Shown: positions 10,711 to 20,169, counted from the first letter of the stretch. The stretch: 64,000 bases of DNA from Micrococcaceae bacterium Sec5.1 (GCA_039636795.1 CP143430.1:3968001-4032000); one strand, 5' to 3'. Program-made: numbers and translations. Notes: a model not told the origin generated them from the sequence alone.

Positions 10711-10804
10711 TCGGACTCTCCTTTTCATGAGCTGATTCATGGACTAAGAACTAGGGTGCCGTGGCGTGCAACCGTCGTCGCGGTGCCGGTGACGCCTGGC
10801 GTGA

Positions 10805-10831
10805 TTAGCACCCTCCGGGGGAGAGTGCTAA
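10805..10831. promoter_or_regulatory. CIRCE operator (proximal)
   Basis: TTAGCACCC, nine bases, then GAGTGCTAA. This matches the CIRCE consensus TTAGCACTC-N9-GAGTGCTAA at 17 of 18 arm positions. CIRCE is the binding site of the heat-shock repressor HrcA. Confidence 0.93.
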
Positions 10832-10835
10832 CACG

Positions 10836-10864
10836 ACTCTATGTAAGCGTTAGCACTCGGTCAA
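10836..10864 (-). promoter_or_regulatory. Probable groES-groEL promoter
   Basis: On the minus strand TTGACC (10864-10859) and TAGAGT (10841-10836) are separated by 17 bases, close to a primary-sigma promoter. The -35 box lies inside the distal CIRCE and the -10 box lies between the two CIRCE elements, so HrcA binding would block polymerase. Confidence 0.55.
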
Positions 10865-10876
10865 GGTGAGTGCCAG
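10850..10876. promoter_or_regulatory. CIRCE operator (distal)
   Basis: TTAGCACTC, nine bases, then GAGTGCCAG. The left arm is perfect and the right arm has two changes. Together with 10805-10831 it gives groESL a double CIRCE. Confidence 0.8.
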
Positions 10877-10900
10877 AATTTCGTCCTGAGTGAACTCCCG

Positions 10901-11329
10901 TTACCGACCGGTGAGGTCGTCCAAATCGTAGTCTTCGCCGTCGTCGTCCTCATCTGCAGGGGCGGATCCGCGGTTCAAATACAGCACGACGGCGGCCGCC
11001 AGGGCCACGACGCCGGAAATCACCAAGGCGATAATCCCGCCAATGCGGGCCCCACTGTAGAGCTCCCGGATGTCGCGGGCTTCATCAGTAGCGTCATTCA
11101 CGCTCTTGCCCGTCACGGAGTACGCCGCAGCGTTGAATGAGTCCAACGCGAAGATGACGATCAGCAGGCCAATGCAGATTACAGCGATCACGGCCCCCGC
11201 GATCAAGGCAGGACGGGCAAAAGCCACGAGGGATCGACCGGAGGAATGCTCTGAAGCTCCCGGGGCAGTGGAGTGGTTCCCGCCCGGGTTGTTTGTGTCG
11301 GAGGGCTGCGGAGCTGCGTTGTCTTCCAT
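10901..11329 (-). CDS. Small two-helix membrane protein, function unknown
   Basis: A 142-residue protein. It has a Pro/Asn/Ser-rich N-terminal tail, two membrane helices (ALIAGAVIAVICIGLLIVIF and IGGIIALVISGVVALAAAV) separated by about 40 polar residues, and a strongly acidic C-terminus (EDDDGEDYDLDD). I took the ATG at 11329; an earlier start at 11359 is possible, but no ribosome site decides between them. I do not recognise a characterised family. It is transcribed divergently from the methyltransferase gene, with about 70 bases between starts. Confidence 0.6.
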   Translation of the reverse strand: MEDNAAPQPSDTNNPGGNHSTAPGASEHSSGRSLVAFARPALIAGAVIAVICIGLLIVIFALDSFNAAAYSVTGKSVNDATDEARDIRELYSGARIGGIIALVISGVVALAAAVVLYLNRGSAPADEDDDGEDYDLDDLTGR

Positions 11330-11397
11330 GAAAACAACCCTATCGTCGCTGGTTCCCAACTCACGGCGTCATGGCGGGCGCCGTTAGGCTTGATCCC

Positions 11398-12624
11398 ATG
11401 TCTCACGCACCGCAGGAACAGATCGCACCCTTGCTGACCACTGAAGGATGGGAACTCCTTGCCTCGCTGGGGCCGTACCGCGAGGCCGATGCATTCAGCG
11501 TGAACGCGGACCTCCGAAAAGCAGGCCACTCCCCTGAACTCGTGGCGGCGGTACTGACGCAGTCCAGGCTCCGGACGCGCGCCGAGGCCAAGTTCGGCGA
11601 GTTCGCCCGTCAGATGCTGTTCACCCAGGCTGGACTCGAGCAGGCAACCCGACTCAACGTGGCGGCCCGGCACGCCGAGCGTTTTGCCAAGGCCGGCATT
11701 TCCCACGTAGCCGACCTCGGCTGCGGCCTCGGAGCTGACTCCATGGCCTTGGCCTCGATGGACATTGCCGTGACCGCCGTGGAAATGGACGAAACCACTG
11801 CCGCCTGCGCCACGATCAACCTCATGCCCTTCCCGCACGCCACGGTGGTGCATTCGGATGCTACGTCGGTGGACCTGGACGGGATCGACGGCGTGTGGCT
11901 GGATCCCGCACGACGCACAACCTCCACGTCCGGGACCAAGAGGATCTGGGATCCGGAAGCCTTCTCTCCCCCGTTGTCGTTCGTTGAAGGCCTGGCCGCG
12001 GCCGGCCGTGCAGTGGGAGTCAAGATGGGTCCGGGGATGCCACACGATTCGGTTCCGGCGAACTGTGAAGCGCAGTGGGTCTCCGTAGGCGGCGACGTCA
12101 CTGAGGTCACCCTGTGGTTCAACGCGGTGGCCCGTCCCGGGGTCCGTCGCGCGGCACTTGTCATCGGCTCGCAGGGCGCTGCCGAGCTCACCAGCGGCGA
12201 GGATTTCGACGGCGGCCCGGCAGCCGCCGTCGGGCCTGTTGAAGGGTTCCTCTACGAACCGGACGGTGCGGTCATCCGCGCAGGGCTGGTGGCCGACGTC
12301 GCAGAACGCCTTGGCGGGCACCTGGTGGACGAACATATCGCCTACATCTGCGCCCCGGAACTCCATGACTCGCCTTTTGCCCGCGCATACAAGGTGCTGG
12401 AAGTGATGCCTTACAACGTGAAGGCGCTCAAAGCCTGGGTCAAAGCGAATGGCGTCACGGTGCTGGACATCAAGAAGCGTGGCACGGCCGTCACTCCCGA
12501 AGAACTGCGGAAGCAACTGCTTCCCTCCAAGCGCGACACCAAGCCCGCAAAAACGGCCACCCTGGTCCTCACCAGGATTGGCGAGGAAAGAGTGGCCGTG
12601 GTGGTAGAGCCTGTGACCTTCTAG
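11398..12624 (+). CDS. Class I SAM-dependent methyltransferase with THUMP-like C-terminal domain
   Basis: A 408-residue protein. The Rossmann methyltransferase core has motif I VADLGCGLGADSMALA near residue 106 and a DPARR motif IV (VWLDPARR) near residue 164. The C-terminal part, from about residue 300, corresponds to the THUMP-like domain found in this actinobacterial family, which suggests an RNA substrate. The actual substrate is not known to me. Start ATG at 11398; the longer reading from 11371 is less likely. It is convergent with the AroE-like gene, with only six bases between stops. Confidence 0.75.
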   Translation: MSHAPQEQIAPLLTTEGWELLASLGPYREADAFSVNADLRKAGHSPELVAAVLTQSRLRTRAEAKFGEFARQMLFTQAGLEQATRLNVAARHAERFAKAGISHVADLGCGLGADSMALASMDIAVTAVEMDETTAACATINLMPFPHATVVHSDATSVDLDGIDGVWLDPARRTTSTSGTKRIWDPEAFSPPLSFVEGLAAAGRAVGVKMGPGMPHDSVPANCEAQWVSVGGDVTEVTLWFNAVARPGVRRAALVIGSQGAAELTSGEDFDGGPAAAVGPVEGFLYEPDGAVIRAGLVADVAERLGGHLVDEHIAYICAPELHDSPFARAYKVLEVMPYNVKALKAWVKANGVTVLDIKKRGTAVTPEELRKQLLPSKRDTKPAKTATLVLTRIGEERVAVVVEPVTF

Positions 12625-12630
12625 ACCACG

Positions 12631-13443
12631 TCAGCGACGGGAGAACTCTGAGGCTTCGCGGACCTGGTCAGCACTCGGGCGGACACCCGTGTACAGGACG
12701 AACTGTTCCTCCGCCTGGATGGCGATAACTTCGGCTCCCGTGATCACCGGCTTGCCTGCTTGACGGGCCGCTGTGATGAGCGATGTCTCGGAGGGGAGGG
12801 CGACGACGTCGAACACTATCTTCGCAGCGGCAATGGTTGCGTCGTCAAAGGACTGTGCCCGTTCGTCCGCGCCCGCCATCCCCAACGGCGTGACATTGAT
12901 GATGAGGTCCGCCGTTGATCCGTTGACGTCGTCCTGCCAGCCGAAACCATAAAGGTCCGCGAGCGCACGTCCGGTGGTTTCGTTGCGGGCCACGATTGTC
13001 ACGGACGTAAAGCCTGCATCGCGGAGAGCTGCGGCCACCGCTTTTGCCATTCCTCCTGCTCCACGCAGCAGCACCGTGTGGCTGTTGGGTACTTTGTGGT
13101 CCTTCAGCAGGCGGGCAATGGCTATGTAGTCGGTGTTGTAGGCCGTGAGGACGCCGTCGTCATTGACAATCGTGTTGACCGAGTCGATGGCCCTTGCCGA
13201 TGGATCCATTACATCAACCAGCGGGATGACAGCTTCCTTATAGGGCATGGACACCGCGGCTCCCCTGATGGGGAGGCCGCGGATGCCAGCCACTGCAAGA
13301 GTGATGTCCGCTGGGGCGAAAGCCTTATAGACAAAGTTCAGTCCGAGCAGATCGTACAAATAATTGTGGAACCGGGTCCCGATGTTGCTGGGCCGGGCCG
13401 CAAGCGAAATGCACAGGGACATGTCTTTGTTCAGGATTGGCAT
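12631..13443 (-). CDS. Shikimate 5-dehydrogenase-like protein
   Basis: A 270-residue protein of the shikimate/quinate dehydrogenase superfamily. The N-terminal substrate domain keeps the catalytic Lys (SMPYKE near residue 69) and Asp (YNTDY near residue 104). The NADP-binding domain has GAGGMAKAVAAAL near residue 127. The N-terminal region is divergent from biosynthetic AroE and closer to the HI0607-type subfamily, which has weak shikimate dehydrogenase activity. No other aromatic-amino-acid genes are nearby, so a role outside the main shikimate pathway is plausible. Confidence 0.75.
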   Translation of the reverse strand: MPILNKDMSLCISLAARPSNIGTRFHNYLYDLLGLNFVYKAFAPADITLAVAGIRGLPIRGAAVSMPYKEAVIPLVDVMDPSARAIDSVNTIVNDDGVLTAYNTDYIAIARLLKDHKVPNSHTVLLRGAGGMAKAVAAALRDAGFTSVTIVARNETTGRALADLYGFGWQDDVNGSTADLIINVTPLGMAGADERAQSFDDATIAAAKIVFDVVALPSETSLITAARQAGKPVITGAEVIAIQAEEQFVLYTGVRPSADQVREASEFSRR

Positions 13444-13482
13444 TCACCCATTAAACAACGGCCTCTTTACGCTGCCGTTCTC

Positions 13483-13566
13483 TTAGCCCTGGCGGGCCTT
13501 CATGCGCGGGTTGTTCTTGTTGATGACGAACGTGCGCCCACGCCGCCGGACGATCTGTGCACCCGC
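13483..13566 (-). pseudogene. Truncated second copy of ribosomal protein bL36 (rpmJ remnant)
   Basis: The minus strand encodes GAQIVRRRGRTFVINKN and then NPRMKARQG before TAA, the C-terminal 26 residues of a zinc-free (C-minus) bL36. Just upstream the frame meets TGA (13573-13575), and none of the expected N-terminal residues (MKVRNSLRAL type) is found in any frame. The start is therefore lost, unless an unusual TTG at 13570-13572 is used. The complete zinc-type rpmJ is at 55151-55264. This remnant lies in the leader between ybdK and the AroE-like gene. Confidence 0.7.
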
Positions 13567-13676
13567 CAGCAATCACGCATGCTCCGGCTGCACTAGACTT
13601 GAGCCGACCGCTGACGGCCCCGCAGCGGGTTGCGTCCAGCTGAAACTCCAGCAGAAACAAGCAACGAGGGGACTAC

Positions 13677-14828
13677 GTGCAGATTGAGTTTGCGCCATCC
13701 AGGCAATCGACACTGGGTGTGGAATGGGAGTTGGCGCTCGTCAATGCACGCACCGGGGAACTGGTCTCAGTCGCGAACGACGTCCTCAAGGGCGTGGCCG
13801 CGAACCACCCGGACCTCAACGAAGACGACGAACACCCCCATATCAAGCGCGAACTGCTCCTGAATACCGTGGAGCTCGTTACCGGAATCTGCGAAACGGT
13901 CAAGGAAGCCAAAGAGGACCTCAGCCGCTCTCTCGCCGCTGTCCGCGAAGTCACAGATCCCATGGGAGTCGAGGTGTTCTGCGCAGGCAGCCATCCCTTC
14001 AGCCCTCCCCTGCTCCAGCCGGTCACCGACAAGGAGCGCTACGCCAAGCTGATCGAGCGGACCCAATGGTGGGGACGCCAAATGGTCATCTACGGAGTCC
14101 ACGTCCACGTGGGCATCGATCGCCGGGACAAAGTACTCCCCATCCTGGACGGCCTGGTCAACTACTTCCCGCACTTCCAGGCCCTTAGCGCTTCCAGCCC
14201 CTTCTGGGCCGGCGAAGAAACCGGCTACGCATCCCAGCGCGCCCTCATGTTCCAGCAGCTCCCCACCGCTGGCTTGCCGTTCCAGTTCGAAACCTGGGAA
14301 GCGTACGAGTCCTATGTCCAGGACATGTTCACCACAGGTGTCATCGATGCCACCTCTGAAATTCGTTGGGACATCCGACCCGTCTCCAACCTGGGCACTA
14401 TCGAGATGCGCATTTGCGATGGCCTCGCCACACTAGAGGAAGTGGGCGCGATCGCAGCACTGACGCAGTGCCTCGTGGACGAGTTCTCCTCCATCCTCGA
14501 CGCCGGCGGCAGCATCCCCACGATGCCGCCATGGCACGTCCAGGAAAACAAGTGGCGTGCCGCCCGCTATGGCATGGAAGCCATCATCATCCTCGATGCC
14601 AAGGGCAACGAGCAGTTGGTCACCGAGCACCTGGCAGAAACCGTCGCACGCTTGGAACCCGTGGCAGCCAAGCTCGGGTGCTCTGAGGAACTGGCCGACG
14701 TCCTGAAGATCATCGAACGCGGCGCCAGTTACCAGCGCCAGCGCCGCGTGGCCGCTGAACACAACGGGGACCTGCAGGCAGTGGTCATGGATCTCGTGCA
14801 GCAGATGCGCAAAGGCCCGGACGCTTAA
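13677..14828 (+). CDS. Carboxylate-amine ligase, glutamate-cysteine ligase 2 family (YbdK-type)
   Basis: A 383-residue ATP-grasp-like enzyme of the GCS2 family. It begins with the family signature TLGVEWELALV (residues 11-21), followed by GSHPFSPP near residue 102 and VHVHVGIDRR near residue 141. Members ligate glutamate to an amine or cysteine. Because mycothiol producers do not depend on glutathione, the physiological substrate is uncertain. The start is GTG at 13677 with GAGGGGAC upstream. Its stop is convergent with tsaD, 11 bases apart. Confidence 0.85.
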   Translation: MQIEFAPSRQSTLGVEWELALVNARTGELVSVANDVLKGVAANHPDLNEDDEHPHIKRELLLNTVELVTGICETVKEAKEDLSRSLAAVREVTDPMGVEVFCAGSHPFSPPLLQPVTDKERYAKLIERTQWWGRQMVIYGVHVHVGIDRRDKVLPILDGLVNYFPHFQALSASSPFWAGEETGYASQRALMFQQLPTAGLPFQFETWEAYESYVQDMFTTGVIDATSEIRWDIRPVSNLGTIEMRICDGLATLEEVGAIAALTQCLVDEFSSILDAGGSIPTMPPWHVQENKWRAARYGMEAIIILDAKGNEQLVTEHLAETVARLEPVAAKLGCSEELADVLKIIERGASYQRQRRVAAEHNGDLQAVVMDLVQQMRKGPDA

Positions 14829-14839
14829 GTCCAGGAAAC

Positions 14840-15967
14840 TTACGCCGCCACCGACACCGTAGTAACGGGCATGGAGGAATCCGGCGCGAAGGCTATTCCG
14901 CTGGGCCCGATTCCGGCCATGATCAGTTGAGCACCAAGTGCTGCCACCATGGCACCGTTGTCCGTGCAGAGATCCAGCGGCGGCACGTGCAGCTTGATGC
15001 CCGCCGACACGCACCGTTGACCGGTTAATTCACGCAGCCTTGAGTTGGCGGCAACGCCACCACCGAGCAGCACGTCAGTGATGCCGTTCTCCTTGCAGGC
15101 CAGGACCGCCTTGGAACTAATGACGTCCACCACGGCTTCCTGGAATGCCGCTGCAATATCGGCTACAGGTACTTCCTCACCGCGGGCTTCGAATTGCTCC
15201 ACGCATCTGGCCACCGCGGTTTTCAGGCCGCTGAAGGACCAGTCGTAGCGATGCGGTCCCTTTTCCTCCGCCGTGCCCATGTATTTGGGCTGGCTGAGGC
15301 CGCGCGGAAAGCGGATCGACTTGGGATTGCCCTGACGCGCCAGCTTATCGATCGCTGGACCACCGGGGTACCCAAGGCCCAGGATCCGGGCCACTTTGTC
15401 GTAGGCTTCGCCCGCGGCGTCATCGATGGTGGAACCCAGAAGTTCCACGTCGTCCGTGATGCTGCGGATGCGGAGGATCTCCGTGTGGCCACCCGAAACC
15501 AGAAGTGCACCGAGGTTCTGCGGCAACTGGCCGGCACCCAAGCCGGCGGCAGCACCGGCGTCGGGCCTTGCCTCCAGCAGCCCCACGCCAACGTGCGCTA
15601 CAAGGTGGTTGATCGCGTAGAGCGGCTTGCCCGTGGCGACGGCCAAGGCCTTCGCGGCGCAGACACCCACCATGAGCGCGCCGGCCAGGCCGGGACCGGA
15701 GGTGACAGCAATGGCATCGATGTCCTCCAAGGTCACCCCGGCTTCGTGCAGCGCTTCCTGGAGGGTGGGGACAAAGGCGTCAAGGTGGGCGCGCGAAGCG
15801 ATCTCCGGGATGACGCCACCAAAGCGCACGTGCTCATCCATGGACGAGGACACCGTGTTGGTCAGCAGCGTTGTACCGCGCACGATTCCGACGCCCGTTT
15901 CGTCGCAGGACGATTCGATGCCCAGCACCAACGGCTGCTTCGGCTGTTCCGGGTAAGCGCCGTTCAC
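14840..15967 (-). CDS. tsaD: tRNA N6-adenosine threonylcarbamoyltransferase TsaD
   Basis: A 375-residue catalytic subunit that transfers threonylcarbamoyl to A37 of ANN-decoding tRNAs. It shows [12 protein letters not shown] at the N-terminus, the metal-binding HLVAH (H-x3-H) near residue 124, and ASNK-fold segments such as LLVSGGHTE and [11 protein letters not shown]. It starts with GTG inside the rimI stop (GTGA overlap). Last gene of the alr-tsaE-tsaB-rimI-tsaD operon, so the three t6A proteins TsaB, TsaD and TsaE are co-expressed. Confidence 0.97.
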   Translation of the reverse strand: MNGAYPEQPKQPLVLGIESSCDETGVGIVRGTTLLTNTVSSSMDEHVRFGGVIPEIASRAHLDAFVPTLQEALHEAGVTLEDIDAIAVTSGPGLAGALMVGVCAAKALAVATGKPLYAINHLVAHVGVGLLEARPDAGAAAGLGAGQLPQNLGALLVSGGHTEILRIRSITDDVELLGSTIDDAAGEAYDKVARILGLGYPGGPAIDKLARQGNPKSIRFPRGLSQPKYMGTAEEKGPHRYDWSFSGLKTAVARCVEQFEARGEEVPVADIAAAFQEAVVDVISSKAVLACKENGITDVLLGGGVAANSRLRELTGQRCVSAGIKLHVPPLDLCTDNGAMVAALGAQLIMAGIGPSGIAFAPDSSMPVTTVSVAA

Positions 15968-16467
15968 GCGTTGGCTCCTTCTGTGGAATGTGGCTCTTTG
16001 AGGGGCAGACGCATGATCAACGCGTCCGTACCGTCCCGGTAGTACCGGGGACGGACGTGGATCTGTTCGAATCCGAAGCGCAGATACAACTGCTGTGCGC
16101 GGGGGTTATCCGCACGCACTTCCAGCAGGACGTCCGCCGCACGACGCCGCCGCGACTCTTCAATCAGTTCGGTCAGAATGGCAGAACCGATGCCCTTGCC
16201 TTCGAATTCGGGAACGACGGCGATCGTCTGGACGTCCGCGATCGGCTCAATGCACATCAAGCCGGCGTACGCCACGATCTGGCCCGCAACCTCGGCCACG
16301 ACATAACGGCGGGTCTCCGGCTGGGACAACTCGTCGAAGAACATTTGCAGCGGCCAGGCATCCACGGGGAACAATCGTCGTTCCAAGGCTTCCACGGCCG
16401 GGACGTCAGCCTCCGTCATGTCGCGCAGGGAAACTCCGGCGAGCTCCAGGTTGGGCGAAAGTTTCAC
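15964..16467 (-). CDS. rimI: Ribosomal-protein-alanine N-acetyltransferase RimI
   Basis: A 167-residue GNAT acetyltransferase. The acetyl-CoA loop is [12 protein letters not shown] near residue 95, and the C-terminal strand is [16 protein letters not shown]. RimI acetylates the N-terminus of ribosomal protein bS18 and is habitually encoded between tsaB and tsaD. I placed the start at the GTG preceded by AAAGGGGAACT, giving an intergenic gap of 13 bases after tsaB; the track-length start at 16491 would overlap tsaB. Confidence 0.9.
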   Translation of the reverse strand: MKLSPNLELAGVSLRDMTEADVPAVEALERRLFPVDAWPLQMFFDELSQPETRRYVVAEVAGQIVAYAGLMCIEPIADVQTIAVVPEFEGKGIGSAILTELIEESRRRRAADVLLEVRADNPRAQQLYLRFGFEQIHVRPRYYRDGTDALIMRLPLKEPHSTEGANA

Positions 16468-16480
16468 AGTTCCCCTTTCA

Positions 16481-17152
16481 TCACAGGGCACGCTTCCTGG
16501 GACCCGGCACTTGGGCGTCCGATTCGCGCAAGTACAAAGGCGTGGAGTCCAGGAGTTCCTGCCCTGCCGTTAACCGGGCCAGCGCGACCTGGCCAAGGGA
16601 GGCCGCGTCCGGCTGTGTGTCCGCAAAGTCTTCGTCCGCGCGGACAACGTCGGCATACAGGCCAGCGCCCGCACCAAACACGGGCAGGTCCGGTAATTCC
16701 GAGGCGAAACCAACATGCGGTCCGTCGATGAGCTGCGGTAGCTGGCCCTCTTCCAGGACGTAGCGTGCCCAGTAGACCTCTTTACGCCGGGCGTCAGTGG
16801 CCACCAGGAATTCGGGAACAGCGGCAGTGGACTCCGCTACTTCGAGGGCGATCGCATCAAGGCTCATCAGGCCATACAGCGGCTTGTTCCAGACGAAGGC
16901 CAGGGTGCGTGCGGTTGCAATACCCGAGCGCAACCCGGTAAACGGTCCGGGCCCCACCCCTGTGACGATCACGTCAATGTCCGCGCCGGTGACCCCTGCT
17001 CGGGCCAGGAGTTTCTCGATGCCGGGCGCAAGGACTTCGGCATGGCTTCGCGTGTCCTCAGTGGCGAAGGAATCCAGCACGCCTTCCATGGCAACGTCCG
17101 AAATCAGCGCAGCACTGGCCACTGCAGAGGTATCGATGGCCAGGATCAGCAT
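16481..17152 (-). CDS. tsaB: tRNA threonylcarbamoyladenosine biosynthesis protein TsaB
   Basis: A 223-residue ASNK-fold scaffold protein that dimerises with TsaD in t6A synthesis. The N-terminus LILAIDTSAVASAAL and the segment VGVGPGPFTGLRSGIA (near residue 65) are typical. It lacks the metal-binding histidines of TsaD, as expected for the non-catalytic partner. Its ATG overlaps the tsaE stop by one base. Confidence 0.95.
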   Translation of the reverse strand: MLILAIDTSAVASAALISDVAMEGVLDSFATEDTRSHAEVLAPGIEKLLARAGVTGADIDVIVTGVGPGPFTGLRSGIATARTLAFVWNKPLYGLMSLDAIALEVAESTAAVPEFLVATDARRKEVYWARYVLEEGQLPQLIDGPHVGFASELPDLPVFGAGAGLYADVVRADEDFADTQPDAASLGQVALARLTAGQELLDSTPLYLRESDAQVPGPRKRAL

Positions 17153-17763
17153 CAGTGGCCTCCTTCAGAGATCGTGGTTTCAAGAAGCTTCGGAGCCTCG
17201 GCCCAGCGTGGGCCGAAACAGCGGAAAACGATGGTGCGCGGTTCGTCGTCGTCATCAGTGTCAAAGTCCAGGACCGTGCCGCTGTCCGCAACATTGGTGG
17301 CCGGCACAACGCCTGCGCCACCTACAGATCGGTGAAGATCAACTTCCAGGCGGCTGTCCGAGAGGTGCTCCACCCGGTCCCTCCCCCACTCCACCACCGT
17401 TACGGACGAGTCCATGGTGTTCTCGAGATCAATGTCATCGATCTCGGCGGCCGATTCCAGCCTGTAGGCATCGACGTGGACCAGGTCCGGGCCACCGGGG
17501 CGCGGGCCATCCGGAAGGTTGGGATGGATCCGAACCAGCACGAACGTAGGCGAGATGATCCCGGCACGCACGCCCAAGCCCTCTCCCAGCCCCTGGGTGA
17601 AGGTCGTCTTCCCCGCACCCAACTCTCCGGTCAGGACAAGGAGGTCCCCCGCCTGAAGCACCCCGCCCAGTGCTGCACCGAGCGCGTGGGTCTGCTCCGA
17701 CGTCGTGACCTTCAGGCTGCGTTCCCACAGCGGTTCGCTTGGTTCGATCAGTGGTTCGTTCAC
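17152..17763 (-). CDS. tsaE: tRNA threonylcarbamoyladenosine biosynthesis ATPase TsaE
   Basis: A 203-residue P-loop ATPase needed for turnover of the TsaBDE complex. It has Walker A GELGAGKTT near residue 45, then SPTFVLVRIHP, and the DAYRLES motif near residue 94. I set the start at the GTG overlapping the alr stop (GTGA). The longer open frame to 17916 lies entirely within alr and is not family-like. An insert between residues 150 and 180 (acidic, TDDDDE) is a little longer than usual. Confidence 0.93.
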   Translation of the reverse strand: MNEPLIEPSEPLWERSLKVTTSEQTHALGAALGGVLQAGDLLVLTGELGAGKTTFTQGLGEGLGVRAGIISPTFVLVRIHPNLPDGPRPGGPDLVHVDAYRLESAAEIDDIDLENTMDSSVTVVEWGRDRVEHLSDSRLEVDLHRSVGGAGVVPATNVADSGTVLDFDTDDDDEPRTIVFRCFGPRWAEAPKLLETTISEGGH

Positions 17764-19025
17764 AGCTTCGCCGATTCCGATGCTGTCTGGGTATCGCGTT
17801 GTACCTTCGGTTGTGCCTCCGGCCGCGCCGGAGCCTCGTTGACATAGGTGCGGGGCACGCGGGGGCTGATGCGCGTGACGATCTCGTAGTTGATGGTTCC
17901 CGCTGCGGCCGCCCAATCATCCGCGGTGGGGCCGCCATCGGCACCGTCGCCGAACATGACGGCTTCAGTGCCCTTGAGTCCGGCAGCTTCTTCAGGGGTG
18001 AGCGGTCCAAGATCAATCACCATCTGGTCCATCGCGATCTGGCCCACCACAGGGTAGTTGACGCCGTTGACGCGAACTGGTCCGCCCGTGGCGATACGCG
18101 GGACACCATCGGCATAGCCCAAGGGAATCAGGCCCAGCGTGCTCTCCTGGCTGGTGTGGTACTTCAGGCCATAGGAAACGCCTTGCCCTTTCGGCACCTT
18201 TTTGCAGTTGGAGAGGAGTGTGCGGACGCTCATGGCAGCGTGCAGGCCAAGTTCGGCGGAGGTAACCCCTTCGAAGGGCGACAACCCGTAGATGCCGAGC
18301 CCGACGCGGATGAGGTCAAAGTGCGAATCCGGCCGGGACAGGGCTGCGGGAGTGTTGGCGATATGCCTGACCTCAGTATCGACGCCGGCATCCTCAGCAA
18401 TGGCGAGCGCGTCACGGAAAACCGCCAATTGCTGATCCGTTTCGGGCCGGTGAGGCTCGTCGGCCACGGCAAGGTGGGAGAAAATGCCAACGACGCGAAG
18501 CAGGCCCTCGTCCTGGTATTCCATGGCCTGGCCCACCAACTGGTCCCAGTCGCTGATGGGGCAGCCGTTGCGGCCCAGCCCTGTGTCCACCTTCAGATGG
18601 ACCCGCGCGGGACGCTCCTGTTCGCGGGCGGCCGCCACGACGGCGTCGAGTTCCCAACCGGAAATCCCGACGTCGATGCCGGCGGCAACTGCGGCTTGGA
18701 AGTTGCTTTCACGGGTGTGCAGCCACGCCAACAGGGGTGCTTCAATGCCGGCGGCACGTAAGGCGAGCGCCTCGGAAATGTGGGCGACGCCGAGCCAGGC
18801 CGCTCCGGCGTCGAGGGCGGCACGTGCCACCTGCAAGACGCCATGGCCATAAGCGTCGGCCTTCACCACAGCCATGACGGAAGCCGGGGAGGCAATAGCA
18901 ACAAACTGGCGAACGTTGTGCCGCACGGCCTCAAGATCGATCACGGCGGAACGCTCCAGCACCGCTGACTTGGCTATGGAGGCCTTGGACCCGATCCCGA
19001 TATCTGCAGCTGCTTCGTAAGTCAC
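17760..19025 (-). CDS. alr: Alanine racemase
   Basis: A 421-residue PLP enzyme that interconverts L- and D-alanine for peptidoglycan. The PLP lysine is in VVKADAYGHG near residue 55. Further family segments are RVGLGIYGLSPF and the C-terminal-domain YGLKYH with VGQIAMDQMVIDLG. A Ala/Glu-rich C-terminal tail of about 25 residues (PARPEAQPK) follows the domain. First gene of the tsa operon in this window. Confidence 0.96.
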   Translation of the reverse strand: MTYEAAADIGIGSKASIAKSAVLERSAVIDLEAVRHNVRQFVAIASPASVMAVVKADAYGHGVLQVARAALDAGAAWLGVAHISEALALRAAGIEAPLLAWLHTRESNFQAAVAAGIDVGISGWELDAVVAAAREQERPARVHLKVDTGLGRNGCPISDWDQLVGQAMEYQDEGLLRVVGIFSHLAVADEPHRPETDQQLAVFRDALAIAEDAGVDTEVRHIANTPAALSRPDSHFDLIRVGLGIYGLSPFEGVTSAELGLHAAMSVRTLLSNCKKVPKGQGVSYGLKYHTSQESTLGLIPLGYADGVPRIATGGPVRVNGVNYPVVGQIAMDQMVIDLGPLTPEEAAGLKGTEAVMFGDGADGGPTADDWAAAAGTINYEIVTRISPRVPRTYVNEAPARPEAQPKVQRDTQTASESAKL

Positions 19026-19074
19026 CCTAGAGATTCTAGTGGTGTGGGTGAAGAGGGGTTAACTGCCGGCTCTG

Positions 19075-20169
19075 CTACTGGGCATCTGACAAGTGGGCGA
19101 TCGTGGCGCGGGCTCGCCGTTGGGCTTCGGCGGGGATGTCCTTCACGATCGGCTCAAGGAAGGCGAAACGCCGCAGCCACTGGCTCGATTGGCGTTCCTT
19201 CCTCGCGTTGGCACGCTGCCACCAGTCCGCGATGTCGCCCCAGCCAGGTGCAGCGAGGGATCCGCCAACTTGTTGTACGGCCAGCGAGGCACAGAGGTTC
19301 GCGAACCGGAGGCGGTCCCCCAATCTCCACCCTGCCAGAGAGCCCACAATGAAGGCTGCCCCGAAACAATCACCGGCGCCGGTCGGATCGTACGCAGACA
19401 CAGGCAACGACGGCACCCATTCCTCTTCGCCCGTCTCCGAGTCCACGGCCATGGCGCCCTGCGCACCTAATGTCACCACAGCCACTGGAACGCGATCGGC
19501 CAAGGAATACAGCGCAGCCCAGGGATCAGTCTTGCCAGTGAAGGCCATGGCCTCCGGCGCGTTGGGCAGGAAAGCGTAAAAGTGTTCCAGTTGGTCCAGC
19601 CTGCGCTGGGACCACTCTCCGCTCGGGTCCCAGCCCACCACGCCGAAAAGCTTGGTTCCCCCTGTCTTCGCCGCCAACATCCACGGTTCCAACTCCTCGT
19701 CCAGATCCGCGACGGCGGCGAGTGCCTTGGGCGGCTGTCCGATCAGCTCCGAGGCCTTGATCGGCGCCGGGTGCCCGTGGGTGACCATGGATCGATCCTG
19801 GTTCACGCACATGGACACCGTCACCGGCGAGTGCCAGCCCGGGACGCGGCGCGACAGGGACAAGTCCACGTGCTCCTGGCTTTCAAGGATCTGCCAGTTG
19901 TAATCCCCGTAACCGTCGTCGCCAAACGCTGCCGCCAGGTTGGTCCTCAGGCCAAGCCGGGCTGCTGCGATCGCTTGGTTGGCAACCCCGCCCGGGCAGC
20001 TGCCCATGCCTTCGCTCCACACTTCAGTGCCGGGCTCGGGAGAATGCGGGAGTCCCGTGAAAATGATGTCCTGGAAGACCGTTCCTGCCAGGAGAAGGTC
20101 GCATTGGCCATCGCTCTCCGTGCGCACGGCGGCAAGGGGATCAAAACGTCGCTGGGGCATAGCGTCCAT
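19075..20169 (-). CDS. PfkB-family carbohydrate kinase
   Basis: A 364-residue ribokinase-type sugar kinase. The N-terminal glycine-rich signature is GGVANQAIAAARLG. The C-terminal PfkB signature with the catalytic Asp is DPTGAGDCFGAAF near residue 265. The start at 20169 was chosen because an upstream ATG at 20226 overlaps the divergent GH4 gene. Pairing with a GH4 phosphoglycosidase suggests use of a sugar or glycoside, but the substrate cannot be named. About 45 bases separate the two divergent starts, so they probably share control. Confidence 0.8.
   Translation of the reverse strand: MDAMPQRRFDPLAAVRTESDGQCDLLLAGTVFQDIIFTGLPHSPEPGTEVWSEGMGSCPGGVANQAIAAARLGLRTNLAAAFGDDGYGDYNWQILESQEHVDLSLSRRVPGWHSPVTVSMCVNQDRSMVTHGHPAPIKASELIGQPPKALAAVADLDEELEPWMLAAKTGGTKLFGVVGWDPSGEWSQRRLDQLEHFYAFLPNAPEAMAFTGKTDPWAALYSLADRVPVAVVTLGAQGAMAVDSETGEEEWVPSLPVSAYDPTGAGDCFGAAFIVGSLAGWRLGDRLRFANLCASLAVQQVGGSLAAPGWGDIADWWQRANARKERQSSQWLRRFAFLEPIVKDIPAEAQRRARATIAHLSDAQ

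Noticed and set aside
13451..13660. A 69-codon minus-strand frame at the bL36 remnant
   Set aside because: It is a different frame from the bL36-like residues and encodes no recognisable protein.
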